Shown here: positions 15,244-23,256 of the stretch, piece by piece
Position numbering within the stretch: the stretch's first letter is position 1
Layout of the letters: each line of letters opens with the position of its first letter
Assembly: GCA_964424945.1 (NCBI GenBank)
Contig: CAYRLB010000026.1
Location: 1 to 32,369 of the forward strand
DNA: 32,369 bases
Reading direction: 5' to 3'
Source: WHSP01 sp964424945
Lineage (GTDB): Bacteria; Gemmatimonadota; Gemmatimonadetes; Longimicrobiales; Longimicrobiaceae
The notes under the pieces: generated by a model
Seen by the model: only the letters and a program-made list of their open reading frames with translations
What the model was told of the DNA's origin: nothing
Database searches by the model: none
Program-made: the position numbers and the translations under genes

Positions 15244-16248
15244 CTATCGAGCGGAACCAGCTGCCAGCCTCAGCAACAGCTCTTCCATCGCCTGACGATC
15301 GCTCAGTGAAGCGCTTTTGAGGAGGCGATCGGTCCGCAGAAGGTCGGTGAGCGCGCGGTCTATGGAGGTGGGGCTCCACTTCCTCGCCTGCGGTCCGAGC
15401 CGCTGGCCGAGCCACCGCTGGTTCCCGCGCAGGACGCGCTGCAAGCCTTCATCTCCCCCCGAGGACGCAAGGCCCAGCTTGAGAAGGTGGCTCGACATGC
15501 CGATCACCAGGCCGACCGCGTTCTCCCCGGAGTCGAGAAGCTCCGGGAGGTCCTCGAGTGCCCCCGCGAACTCGCGGTTCCCGATCTTGTCGAACCAGCC
15601 CCAGCGATCGACCCGCGGGATATACCCGCCGACCGCCCGGATATCGTCGAGTGTTATCTCCTTCCGGTCACCGGCGAAGGCTACCGCCTTCTCGATTTCG
15701 GTTGAGAGAACGCCGAGCTGCGAACCGATCGCGGCGGAAAGGGCCCGCGCGGCTTCGATTGCGATCTCGACTCCGTGGGCTTCGCGACCATGCTCTACCA
15801 CCCAGCCGGGCAGGTCGTGCGCCTGAAGCGCGGGGAAGTCCACCGCGAGCGCCTTCTTCCGCAGCGTATCGTAGAACTTCGCCTTGCTCCCGGCGGGGAT
15901 CGTACCGATCAGCACGACGATCACTCCTTCGGTAGGCCGGTCGAGCATACCCTCGACCACCTCCCGGACCTTCGGCGACATCCCCTGTACGTCGCGCACC
16001 ACGACGACCCTGTATTCGGCCATCATCGGCGGCGTAGCAACCACCGAGGCGAGCGACTCGGGTGTCACATCATTCCCGCGCAGCTGATCCAGATTGAAGG
16101 CGGCCATGCCGGGGTCGAGTACACTCGCGATGACGAGGCGCGCGGCCTCATCCCGCAGATACTCTTCATCTCCATGCAGGAAGATGACGGCGGAAGCCGG
16201 GCGGGTGGCCAGCTTCTCCAGGAGAGAGGCCTGAGTCAGTCGGGGCAA
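15244..16248 (-). CDS. holA: DNA polymerase III delta subunit
   Basis: This 334-residue protein is the clamp-loader delta subunit that opens the beta sliding clamp. The N-terminal AVIFLHGDEEYLRDEAARL is the signature of HolA, where the AAA+-like fold lacks a working ATP site. VATPPMMAEYRVVVVRDVQGM and GVIVVLIGTIPAGSKAKFYDTLRKK follow as in the family. The C-terminal collar domain contains GLVIGMSSHLLKLG and ends in DRLLKSASLSDRQAMEELLLRL, which matches the standard delta end. Length is typical (about 335). The start is TTG at 16246-16248, not preceded by a clear Shine-Dalgarno, and is the least certain part. It is 37 nt downstream of the anti-sigma gene and could be read from that operon. Confidence 0.92.
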   Translation of the reverse strand: MPRLTQASLLEKLATRPASAVIFLHGDEEYLRDEAARLVIASVLDPGMAAFNLDQLRGNDVTPESLASVVATPPMMAEYRVVVVRDVQGMSPKVREVVEGMLDRPTEGVIVVLIGTIPAGSKAKFYDTLRKKALAVDFPALQAHDLPGWVVEHGREAHGVEIAIEAARALSAAIGSQLGVLSTEIEKAVAFAGDRKEITLDDIRAVGGYIPRVDRWGWFDKIGNREFAGALEDLPELLDSGENAVGLVIGMSSHLLKLGLASSGGDEGLQRVLRGNQRWLGQRLGPQARKWSPTSIDRALTDLLRTDRLLKSASLSDRQAMEELLLRLAAGSAR

Positions 16249-16285
16249 GGCGGGGGGATCCTGACCGGCAAGAGTCGATTCGAGC

Positions 16286-16813
16286 TCAGCGTGAGATGGC
16301 GGCGTGAGCGGCCTGCGGAGCGATCGTATTCAGCGAGGTAGTACGGAAGATGACCTGCGACCCCTGCGCATACGGGCTGGCCGGAACCACGAGAGTCGGC
16401 CTCCGGAAGAAGGCATACTTCACGTCGTATCCGGGCGCGTGCGCCGCAACGGGCGGGAGGCGTACGACAGCGCTACTGGAGCGAAGCACGGGGATCCAGG
16501 CACTTGCACCCAGAATAAGGGCCAGAAGAACGACGACTCCCGCGGAGGTCAGCGAGGAATCCGAACGACCGTAAATTTCGCTTTCGAGATCGACGAGCTG
16601 CAAACGCTCCTGGAGCCGCACGAGAAAATCCTCCGACGGCTCGACCGAAGAGGCAGCGCGATACTCCCCGACGCCCTCATTCACCACCCGCGCATATCGC
16701 TGGCATGACGGGCAGATGCGCAGATGAGCCTCCACGGCAGACGCCCGCGAAGGCTCCATCAGCCCGTCTCTGAATTCGGAGAACTCCGCCAGCAGTGCGG
16801 AACAGTCGATCAT
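16286..16813 (-). CDS. Zinc-binding anti-sigma factor, membrane-anchored
   Basis: This 175-residue protein has a ZAS-type zinc finger: HLRICPSCQRY gives H-x3-C-x2-C, and C4 (in MIDCSALLAE) may be the fourth ligand. The preceding FRDGLMEPSRASAVEAHL matches the helix that contacts the sigma factor. A single membrane segment follows (GVVVLLALILGASAWIPVL), then about 65 extracytoplasmic residues. It lies 102 nt downstream of an ECF sigma gene, on the same strand, which is the usual pairing. I chose the ATG at 16813 since GGAGAG precedes it at a good distance; the upstream ATG at 16831 has none. It should hold the sigma factor inactive until an envelope or redox signal arrives. Confidence 0.88.
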   Translation of the reverse strand: MIDCSALLAEFSEFRDGLMEPSRASAVEAHLRICPSCQRYARVVNEGVGEYRAASSVEPSEDFLVRLQERLQLVDLESEIYGRSDSSLTSAGVVVLLALILGASAWIPVLRSSSAVVRLPPVAAHAPGYDVKYAFFRRPTLVVPASPYAQGSQVIFRTTSLNTIAPQAAHAAISR

Positions 16814-16915
16814 CACGGACTCTCCAGCCATCGTTGAGTATGCTTCGTCAGGATGCCCGGACCTTGCTACCGGCCCATTCTACAGGCCAGGTCATGCGGA
16901 GTTCCGTCCGGACGC

Positions 16916-17557
16916 CTATTGAAGCATCGGCTCGATGAGCTGCGCAAAGCTGTTGCGTGCACGATTCAGACGACTCTTCACAGTGCCGAGGTTGCAGTCG
17001 GTGATTTCGGCGATCTCTTCGTACGTCTTTCCTTCCATCTCCCTCAGCACGAAAACCGTCCGGTGATGGTCTGGTAGCCGGGCCACGGCCGCCTCGACCA
17101 TCTGCCGAAGATGTCGCTTCCGGAAGAGATCGTCGGGGCGGTAGGTGTTGTCCTCCCACTCCAGCGGGCGCTGATCGGCATCCCAGTTCGCGCGGATCGT
17201 CTGGAAGAGCACAAGAGGATTCCGGGACCGGTTCCGGAGCTCATTCTTCGCGAGGTTCGACGCGATCGTATACACCCACGTCGAGAACTTCTTGCTCTGG
17301 TCGAACCGGTGAAGATGCCGGTAGACGCGGATGAAGGTCTCCTGGACGAGATCTTCCGCGCGCTCCCTGTCCCCTGTCGTGCGGTAGACGAAGTTGATGA
17401 GCCGCCTGTGATACCGATCCGTCAACTCGGTGAAAGCGCGCTTCTCGCCCGCCAGATACGCGGCGACGAGACCGCTGTCGTCGAGTCCCTGGAGGAGGGT
17501 CGGGTTGTGTTCCGGCACGTGGCCGAACTGTATCGCCTGCGTCCCTGTCTGAGCCAT
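16916..17557 (-). CDS. ECF-type RNA polymerase sigma factor
   Basis: This 213-residue protein has only sigma regions 2 and 4, as in ECF factors. Region 2 is FTELTDRYHRRLINFVYR, then RAEDLVQETFIRVYR and KFSTWVYTIASNLAKNELR. Region 4 is LPDHHRTVFVLREMEGKTYEEIAEI and a helix-turn-helix GTVKSRLNRAR. The spacing and the RpoE-like LPDHHRTVFVLRE stretch point to an RpoE/SigW-type factor for envelope stress. The ATG at 17557 is used, as GAGAGG lies six bases before; upstream codons in frame give an unlikely basic extension. The paired anti-sigma gene is downstream. The long leader (about 260 nt from the Nudix stop) contains dyads and hairpins. Confidence 0.93.
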   Translation of the reverse strand: MAQTGTQAIQFGHVPEHNPTLLQGLDDSGLVAAYLAGEKRAFTELTDRYHRRLINFVYRTTGDRERAEDLVQETFIRVYRHLHRFDQSKKFSTWVYTIASNLAKNELRNRSRNPLVLFQTIRANWDADQRPLEWEDNTYRPDDLFRKRHLRQMVEAAVARLPDHHRTVFVLREMEGKTYEEIAEITDCNLGTVKSRLNRARNSFAQLIEPMLQ

Positions 17558-17668
17558 ACGCCTCTCGATCACTCGAGTGGAAAGGAGGACTCGCCCTCTG
17601 ACGAGCGGGATCACTGCGGAGGCTCAGGGGGCAGGTTCCATACCTTCCGAAGGACAGGGCAACGCAAG

Positions 17669-17684
17669 GCGTAAGACCTTATGC
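17669..17684. promoter_or_regulatory. Operator-like dyad upstream of the ECF sigma gene
   Basis: GCGTAAG and CTTATGC form an inverted repeat with a 2-nt centre and one mismatched pair, about 112 nt upstream of the sigma start. It could bind a dimeric regulator. The minus strand also has GGAACC at 17634-17639, an ECF -35-like element that would fit autoregulation, but no convincing -10 follows. Confidence 0.3.
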
Positions 17685-17731
17685 ACCCCGCGGTTAGCGC
17701 ACTCCACACTTGGCGTCATCGCGCCTCGGTG

Positions 17732-17776
17732 TACCCCTGAAAGGACAGGGGTAGCCCTCCTGAGGGGCCACCCCTG
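17732..17776 (-). promoter_or_regulatory. Competing hairpins between Nudix and ECF sigma genes
   Basis: TACCCCTG (17732-17739) pairs perfectly with CAGGGGTA (17746-17753) around a 6-nt loop. The same CAGGGGT can instead pair with ACCCCTG at 17770-17776, enclosing a small GC-rich inner hairpin. The two structures exclude each other. They lie downstream of the Nudix stop on the transcribed strand and upstream of the sigma gene. No T-run follows, so this may be a processing, attenuation or Rho-type end signal. Confidence 0.45.
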
Positions 17777-17803
17777 TATCACCGCCGGAAAGGGGGGCGC
17801 TGC

Positions 17804-17831
17804 CTACCTGCGCGAGCTACCTGCGCGCGAG
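17804..17831. repeat. Near-tandem duplication at the Nudix stop codon
   Basis: CTACCTGCGCGAG (17804-17816) is followed at once by CTACCTGCGCGCGAG (17817-17831), a duplication with a CG insertion. The second copy holds the TAG stop and last codons of the Nudix gene; the first copy, just past the stop, repeats them. Confidence 0.7.
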
Positions 17832-18392
17832 CCGGAACATCGCAGCATAGAGGAGGGCAGAGACAGTCTTGGCATCATCGATCTTTCCAGCTTCGATCAG
17901 CTGGAGCGTTTTCGAAAGGGGCATCTCGACGACTTCCATGAACTCATCGTCGTCACGGGAGAGCTCGCCAGGTTCGAGATCGGAGGCGAGAAAGAGATGG
18001 ATGCGCTCGTCGGTGAAGGCTGGCGTCGTGACGATTGAGCCCATGGGCGTCAGGCTTCTCGCGCGGTAGCCGGTTTCCTCCTCGAGCTCACGCTGCGCAC
18101 ACACCTCCCACGGCTCGCCCGCACGGTCCGGGCGGCCGGCAGGCACCTCATAGAGGTACCCGCCGACGGCATAGCGATACTGATGAACGAGGAGGATTCT
18201 CGGATCGTCCGCTGATGGATCGTCGAGGAGCGGAACGACTGCAGCCGCGCCTGGGTGCCTGATCATCTCCAGGTCGCCCGTCGACCCGTCCGGGAAACGA
18301 ACGGTGTCCACGGTCAGGCTGATGACGCGCCCGTCGTGGATCTTGCGGCTGGCGAGCGCTTTCCCGAGCTCCGGGTGTGCGTCGTCGCTCAT
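17817..18392 (-). CDS. Nudix hydrolase, ADP-ribose pyrophosphatase-like
   Basis: This 191-residue protein hydrolyses nucleoside diphosphate-linked compounds, most likely ADP-ribose. The Nudix box is at residues about 86-109: G86 and E93, then RELEEETGY with the metal-binding glutamates (E-x7-REUxEExGU is exact, the first spacing is G-x6-E rather than the standard x5). Upstream VHQYRYAVGGYLYEVPAG is the NudF/ADPRase signature, and the E-rich region after the box (GSIVTTPAFTDERIHLFLA) is typical of ADP-ribose pyrophosphatases. The gene start overlaps the stop of an M16 peptidase by 4 nt, so the three-gene run is one operon. The link between ADP-ribose clearing and proteolysis is not evident. 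Confidence 0.9.
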   Translation of the reverse strand: MSDDAHPELGKALASRKIHDGRVISLTVDTVRFPDGSTGDLEMIRHPGAAAVVPLLDDPSADDPRILLVHQYRYAVGGYLYEVPAGRPDRAGEPWEVCAQRELEEETGYRARSLTPMGSIVTTPAFTDERIHLFLASDLEPGELSRDDDEFMEVVEMPLSKTLQLIEAGKIDDAKTVSALLYAAMFRLARR

Positions 18393-19765
18393 GCGATCGC
18401 ATCGTGCGAGATAACCTCGATATCGGCGAGGCCCCCTTCCTCGAGCTGGCTCCGTACGGCGGCCGCGTCTCCAAGAACCAGAATCGTTGCCTCCTCCGGC
18501 CGGATGTACTCCCGCGCGGAGCGAAGCACATCCTCCCCGCTGACGGCGAGGACACGTTCCGCATACTCGTCGACGTATCCATCCGGAAGATCATGGATAA
18601 AGAGCTCCGAGAGCCGTGCGGCGAGGCCGTCTGTCGTCTGAAGCGGCAGTGGGAAGGTACCGGCGACGTAGTGACGCGCATCGCCGAGTTCCTCCGCCGC
18701 CACCTCCTCCTCGCGAATGCGGTTGAGCTCTCCCAGGATTTCCCGAGTCGCTGCGCCCGTGACTTCCGTCTGGACCGCCGTGGAAATCAGGAACGGGCCG
18801 GGCCGCCTCCTCATGACGAAGTTCGACCGAACCCCATAGGTGAAGCCATGCTTTTCGCGAAGGTTGAGGTTGAGCCTCGAGGAGAAGGCTCCTCCGAGGA
18901 TCGTGTTCAGCACGGTGATCGGGAAATAATCCGGCGTGTTTCTGGGCACCCCGATATGGCCGATCCGGATTTCGGACTGAACGGCACCCGGTCGGTCGAT
19001 GACGACGACCTGGACACCGGATGTACGGGGTCTGACCGGAACGTCGAGGGGCGTGAGCGGTGCGCCGGTCCAGCTTCCAAGGACGCGCTCCGCCTGCTCC
19101 CGGATCTGCCCGATGTCGATGTTACCGGCGACGACGATCGCTGCCCCCATCGGTGTGAAGCACGCGGCGTGATAACGCGCGACATCTTCCCGGGTCAGAC
19201 TTCCCGCTGTGGACGAGCTGCCCTCCAGCGGGCGGGAGTAGGGCGAATCGTCCGAGTAGAGGAAACTTGACACGAGATCGTTGGCGAACCCGCGCGGCTC
19301 CGCCCGGCGCTGGAGGATGCCGGCGACCTGCTGGTTACGCAGCCGGTCCACTTCCGCTTCGGGGAAGGTCGGGTTCCGAACCAGTGTCCCGAGCAGGTCA
19401 AGAGCGGGGCCGACCTGGGACGAGAGCGCGGTGAATTCAACCCGGGTAACCTCCCACGCGGTTCTGACCTGTAGGCGAACGCCGAGTCCCTCCAGCCTTT
19501 CCGAGATCTCAGGCGCATCCATTTCGCCGGCGCCCGACTCCAGAAGGGAGCCAGTCAGCTTTGCCACGCCGGCCTGCAACGGATCCTCTCGCATCGCTCC
19601 CGCAGGAAGAAGCAGCGATACCGTTGCGACCGGAAGGCCTTCGGTCCGTGCGAACCAGAGAGGCAGGCCGTTCGAAAGCTCGACCCGCTCGATCGGCGGA
19701 AAGGCAAAATGGCGGAGTTCTCCGGGAGGCGGCGTCTGCGTCCGGTCGAGCAGAGCGCCGCTCAT
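18389..19765 (-). CDS. M16-family peptidase subunit lacking the zinc motif
   Basis: This 458-residue protein has the two-domain M16 (pitrilysin/MPP) fold: ERVELSNGLPLWFART at the start, GVAKLTGSLLESGAG where the active proteins have HxxEH, LGVRLQVRTAWEVTRVEFTALS, and later the C-terminal domain with SEIRIGHIG, FPITVLNTILGGAFSSRLNLNLREKHGFTYGV. The last, GGxFxSRLxxxLREKxGxxYxv, is intact and is the substrate-binding half. The missing HxxEH marks it as a non-catalytic partner, like the alpha subunit of mitochondrial processing peptidase. It overlaps the catalytic M16 gene by 4 nt, so a heterodimer is likely. Confidence 0.9.
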   Translation of the reverse strand: MSGALLDRTQTPPPGELRHFAFPPIERVELSNGLPLWFARTEGLPVATVSLLLPAGAMREDPLQAGVAKLTGSLLESGAGEMDAPEISERLEGLGVRLQVRTAWEVTRVEFTALSSQVGPALDLLGTLVRNPTFPEAEVDRLRNQQVAGILQRRAEPRGFANDLVSSFLYSDDSPYSRPLEGSSSTAGSLTREDVARYHAACFTPMGAAIVVAGNIDIGQIREQAERVLGSWTGAPLTPLDVPVRPRTSGVQVVVIDRPGAVQSEIRIGHIGVPRNTPDYFPITVLNTILGGAFSSRLNLNLREKHGFTYGVRSNFVMRRRPGPFLISTAVQTEVTGAATREILGELNRIREEEVAAEELGDARHYVAGTFPLPLQTTDGLAARLSELFIHDLPDGYVDEYAERVLAVSGEDVLRSAREYIRPEEATILVLGDAAAVRSQLEEGGLADIEVISHDAIA

Positions 19766-21042
19766 GCTGCCTCCTGGCTGGCTCGAGGAAGATAGGTGAG
19801 CAATGCCGAGTGATGCTGGTGAAGGTACTCCCTCACGAACTCCCGAACCTCGTCGACTGTGATGGTCCGATACTCATCCAGCTCCTCATTGATGCGGCCG
19901 GGATCATCGAAAAGCGTTGTGAACATCGAGATCTGATCAGCCCGTTCTCCGATCCTCTGAAGTGAAATTGTCTCCCGTGCCTCGATCCCCGTGAGAACGC
20001 GATCGAGTTCACCGGTCGAACAGCCGTCGGTGCGAAGCCGTTCGATCTCCTGCCACATCTGCTCTTCAACGTCCGCGATGGCCGTGCGCGGGTTCGCAGT
20101 GATCGAAATGATCAGCATCGACGCACCCGTAACGATCGGGAGCGCATACGCGGATACACTCTGTGCGAGCTGCTTGCGGACGAAGCTGCCATAAAGCCGC
20201 GACGCCTTCCCGCTCGCCAGCAGGTGCGCGACGACATCCGCGACGTAAAACTTCCGCTCGCCATAGGGGGGGATGCGGAACGCCGAATAGATCCGTGGGA
20301 GGGCGACGGCCGATTCGACCGTTTCTCGCACCGGACCATCGATCTGCGGCGCCAGCGTCGTCGTGCCCGGAACAGGCGGCGTGTCCGGTCCGCGCGGAAT
20401 TCCGCCGAAGTAACGCTCGACCAGCTCTCTCGCGTGCGCCGGATCGAAGTCCCCGCAGATCGTGAGAACGGCGTTGTTGGGCGCGTAGTACGTCCTGAAG
20501 AAGGTTTGAACATCCTCCAGGGTCGCGGCATCGAGATCCTCCATACTCCCGATGACGGAGTGGTGATACGGATGATCGGGAGGATAGACGAGCGCCTGCA
20601 GCCTCTCGTCCCAGTCACCATAGGGCTGATTGTCCACCCTCCAGCGGCGCTCGTTCTTCACGACGTCGCGCTGATTGTCCAGCTTCTCCTGGGTCATCGC
20701 AGGCAGGAGGAAGCCCATCCTGTCCGATTCGAGCCAGAGCGCCAGCTCCAACCGGTTGGCAGGCACGGTCTCGAAATAGTTGGTGCGATCCAGCCAGGTG
20801 GAGCCATTCATGGAGCCGCCCGCCCGCTCCACATGTGCGATATGCTGTGTATCGGGCACATTCTGCGAGCCCTGGAACATCATGTGCTCGAAGAGGTGCG
20901 CGAATCCGGTGCGGCCGGTTCGTTCGTTTCTGCTGCCGACGTTATACCAGAGATTTACGGCGACAACCGGCTGGGATCGATCCAGGGACAGATTCACCCG
21001 GAGACCATTTCCCAGCCGGTAGCTATCGATCTGAAATTTCAT
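19762..21042 (-). CDS. M16-family zinc peptidase, catalytic subunit
   Basis: This 426-residue protein starts with YRLGNGLRVNLSLDRS and has the inverted zinc motif H49-x-x-E52-H53 in GFAHLFEHMMFQGS. The third zinc ligand is probably E131 in VVKNERRWR, 78 residues on, as in the family. TNYFETVPANRLELALWLESDRM and AVLTICGDFDPAHARELVERYFG are standard M16 blocks, followed by the C-terminal domain. No signal peptide is visible at the chosen start, so a cytoplasmic site is inferred, though M16 proteins of this group are often secreted. A TATAAT promoter lies upstream. The following gene is the inactive partner, whose start overlaps this stop by 4 nt. Confidence 0.94.
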   Translation of the reverse strand: MKFQIDSYRLGNGLRVNLSLDRSQPVVAVNLWYNVGSRNERTGRTGFAHLFEHMMFQGSQNVPDTQHIAHVERAGGSMNGSTWLDRTNYFETVPANRLELALWLESDRMGFLLPAMTQEKLDNQRDVVKNERRWRVDNQPYGDWDERLQALVYPPDHPYHHSVIGSMEDLDAATLEDVQTFFRTYYAPNNAVLTICGDFDPAHARELVERYFGGIPRGPDTPPVPGTTTLAPQIDGPVRETVESAVALPRIYSAFRIPPYGERKFYVADVVAHLLASGKASRLYGSFVRKQLAQSVSAYALPIVTGASMLIISITANPRTAIADVEEQMWQEIERLRTDGCSTGELDRVLTGIEARETISLQRIGERADQISMFTTLFDDPGRINEELDEYRTITVDEVREFVREYLHQHHSALLTYLPRASQEAA

Positions 21043-21122
21043 GCTTCCGGCAAGACGTGATGACCCTCTTGCGCAAGGGTGCGGGATTGAGGACGGACGC
21101 CCCTCTGCAAATACCGTCCCAG

Positions 21123-21151
21123 ATTATACCGGGGCGCAGCAGCATTGTTAT
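21123..21151 (-). promoter_or_regulatory. Sigma-70-type promoter of the M16-M16-Nudix operon
   Basis: A perfect -10 TATAAT (minus strand, 21123-21128) is preceded by ATAACA (21146-21151), a 4 of 6 match to the -35 box, with a 17-nt spacer. It lies about 80 nt upstream of the M16 start, at the 3' end of the DUF218 gene. Confidence 0.6.
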
Positions 21152-21768
21152 CGAGGGTGGTTCTCACCCTGGGTGAAGAAGAGGATCCGGTCGCCCAGCG
21201 CGAGGCTCGGAAGAATGAGCGCTTCGCGGAAGATGTATCGCCATTCCTCGGGAGAACCCTGATCGATCGGACTGAGCGGGGTCGGCGATGAGTATGCGCG
21301 GATGCCCATCGACGTTGCGAGAAGCCGGAGGCGCAGCATGTGAAACCCGTCGCTCACCAGGATCGCGCTGCGCAGATCATTGGTACTCATGACGTCAGCG
21401 ACGGCTCTCATGGAGGCAACCGAACTGAGCCCGCCCCGCTCGACGAGGATCGATTCGGCGTCCACCCCCTGCGCGATGACGTAGCGGCGGCCGACCTCCG
21501 CCTCGCTCACCGTATCGCCGACGCCGACGCCACCGGTAAGGATCATCCGGTCCGCAAACCCGTCGCGATAGAGAGCGACCGCATGGTCGAGGCGGCCTCT
21601 AAGCACCGGCGACGGTCGGCCATCGTACTGCGCTGCCCCCAGCACGACGATGGCATCCGCACTCGTGGCTTCATCCCGCGACCCGAAGGAGAAGACGGAG
21701 AGGAAGCCGAGCCCCCACAGGTAGAGGATCGCCGGGAAGAATGCCAGAAGGCCGCGCAGTAGACGCAT
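21148..21768 (-). CDS. DUF218 (YdcF/ElyC/SanA-like) protein
   Basis: This 206-residue protein starts with a single hydrophobic membrane segment (LLRGLLAFFPAILYLWGLGFLSVFS), then a DUF218 domain: DAIVVLGAAQYDGRPSPVLRGRLDHAVALYRDG, MILTGGVGVGDTVSEAEVGRRYVI, ILVERGGLSSVASMRAVADVM (usual S-x-T/N-T-x-EN region), and ILVSDGFHMLRLRLLATSMG with the conserved histidine. Family members are linked to envelope and peptidoglycan integrity and vancomycin exclusion, but the biochemical reaction is unsettled. The ATG at 21768 begins the membrane segment and is separated from the TPR gene stop by one base. Its 3' end carries the M16 promoter. Confidence 0.87.
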   Translation of the reverse strand: MRLLRGLLAFFPAILYLWGLGFLSVFSFGSRDEATSADAIVVLGAAQYDGRPSPVLRGRLDHAVALYRDGFADRMILTGGVGVGDTVSEAEVGRRYVIAQGVDAESILVERGGLSSVASMRAVADVMSTNDLRSAILVSDGFHMLRLRLLATSMGIRAYSSPTPLSPIDQGSPEEWRYIFREALILPSLALGDRILFFTQGENHPR

Positions 21769-21769
21769 G

Positions 21770-22627
21770 TCAGCCGGGGAACATCCGCTGGCGCAGCGCC
21801 ATTGGCGCCAGCTCGTCGAAGAGGATCTCCCGGACGGCGTCATCTTCACCCGCGAGCGCGTCCTCGACTTCGCGGAGGCTCGCGCCGTCGACCGGCGGCT
21901 GTGCCTCCTCCGCCCGGCTGAAGGCGACCCACCCTTCTTCTTCCCACCCTTCCAGGCGGAAGGCGAGGGCGAGGATCAGCTGGACCGTCCCATCCTGCGC
22001 CATCGCCTCGCCGAGTGGGTAAAGCGCCTCCGCCGCTCGGGTAAGTTCGTCCGATGAAAGAAGGACGAGCCCCCAGAGCAGGCGGCTTTCGACATCTTCG
22101 GGGTCTGCTTCGACCGCCGTCTCGAGCTCGTCAAGCGACTCGGTCGTGCGGCCGAGGAGCAGATAAGCGACACCAAGTGCCCGCCGAGTCTCCGCGTCGT
22201 CCGGGTCGAGCGATCGGGCGGTCTCCAGCTCCTCCAGCCCCTGTTCGATGAGGCCTGTTCGCACGAGCAGCGCACCATAGTTGGCGCGAGCGGCCGCGTT
22301 GTTCGGGGCGGTGAGAGCCGCCAGGCGTAGCGCCGGCTCTGCGCCCGGATCTCCCGCGGCCGCGAGTCCGCTCCCCGCGACGATCAGCACCTCGGGGTCG
22401 GTCGGGCTCTGATCAATGCAGCGAGTGAAATAGTCGACGGCCATCCCTTCGATGCCCAGGCCCGATGCGAGCGCCCCGATCATGCAGAGTAGGGTCGGAT
22501 CGTCCTTGTTCCCTTCTTCAGCCGCCAGGAGCAGGTCGAGCGCCTGGCCGTCCTCGCCCTCCTCACTGAGCCGATCTGCTTCGAGCAGGGTCGACTGGAG
22601 CTCCTCGCTGCGTTCGTTTTCCGTCAT
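21770..22627 (-). CDS. TPR-repeat protein
   Basis: This 285-residue protein has several tetratricopeptide repeats: EGMAVDYFTRCIDQSPTDPEVL, GLEELETARSLDPDDAETRRALGVAYLLLG and SLDELETAVEADPEDVESRLLWGLVLL are the clearest, matching the W/L-G-Y-A-F-A-P pattern at residues about 75-190. The N-terminus is acidic with no signal peptide. Such proteins work as interaction platforms; no partner can be named. The ATG at 22627 is used because AGGAGGT precedes it at 7 nt, one of the best Shine-Dalgarno sites in the window, and the longer in-frame start at 22657 lacks one. It is 1 nt from the DUF218 gene, so they form one operon. Confidence 0.86.
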   Translation of the reverse strand: MTENERSEELQSTLLEADRLSEEGEDGQALDLLLAAEEGNKDDPTLLCMIGALASGLGIEGMAVDYFTRCIDQSPTDPEVLIVAGSGLAAAGDPGAEPALRLAALTAPNNAAARANYGALLVRTGLIEQGLEELETARSLDPDDAETRRALGVAYLLLGRTTESLDELETAVEADPEDVESRLLWGLVLLSSDELTRAAEALYPLGEAMAQDGTVQLILALAFRLEGWEEEGWVAFSRAEEAQPPVDGASLREVEDALAGEDDAVREILFDELAPMALRQRMFPG

Positions 22628-23256
22628 GCGCCAACCTCCTGTATGAACTCCCGTCATCCGGCCGATGCAACGCTACCGGCAAGAATGGCGGCAGGGCCGA
22701 ATACCCCGACAGGTGAGGATCGACCCTTCTGCGGACCCGCGCGCCAGCGCAACCCGCGCCGCAGGGGCCACCCTTCTGCGAGCAGATATGTAGGGCTCTT
22801 GCTTCGTCCCGTCGAGGGCGCGCCGGCAACTTCCTGCGGACGGTGACCGCGGATCACGCGGCTGGCGACAGTGTGTAAAGTGTTGCCGACCAGATCGAGG
22901 ACTGGTTCCACTGCCTACTACCCTGGCCCGGCAAATACTACATGCCCGGTCTGACAACCCAACCTTTCCGCATGAAATGCCGGCGACGATATTCGGATGG
23001 TACGTCGCGGACGGGCTTTATCGCGTCGCCGTGTCAAGCGGCTCACCAGGCACGGTCTACAGGGGGACAGCCGCAGCTCATCCAGCGGTCCGCATAACAG
23101 GGAAGCGCGGACACTCCCGGTCTTGCCACTGGGTATCGCATCCGCTGTATGGAAGGCCGGCACCCGCGGCTGAGCGAAGCCGCCGCAGCCACCCTTCGGC
23201 CTGCATCCGGCGCGGCCCGATCGCTGACGAGACTGCTCCTGCAGATGGATGGTAAG
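22628..23256. other. Intergenic stretch without a convincing gene
   Basis: The 629 nt between the TPR gene and the zinc-ribbon gene contain only short overlapping open frames on both strands, with biased, repeat-like amino acid content and no family motif. They read like shadows of non-coding, GC-rich DNA. No tRNA, terminator or repeat was recognised. It should include the promoters of the two divergent genes. Confidence 0.6.

Noticed and set aside
21061..21080. Palindrome CTTGCGCAAG near the M16 start
   Set aside because: It is a 10-bp palindrome within the leader, but short, without a flanking partner, and could be chance in GC-rich DNA.
22643..22957. Several short overlapping open frames on both strands
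   Set aside because: Each is under 100 codons, lacks a Shine-Dalgarno or motif, and they overlap each other in opposite directions.
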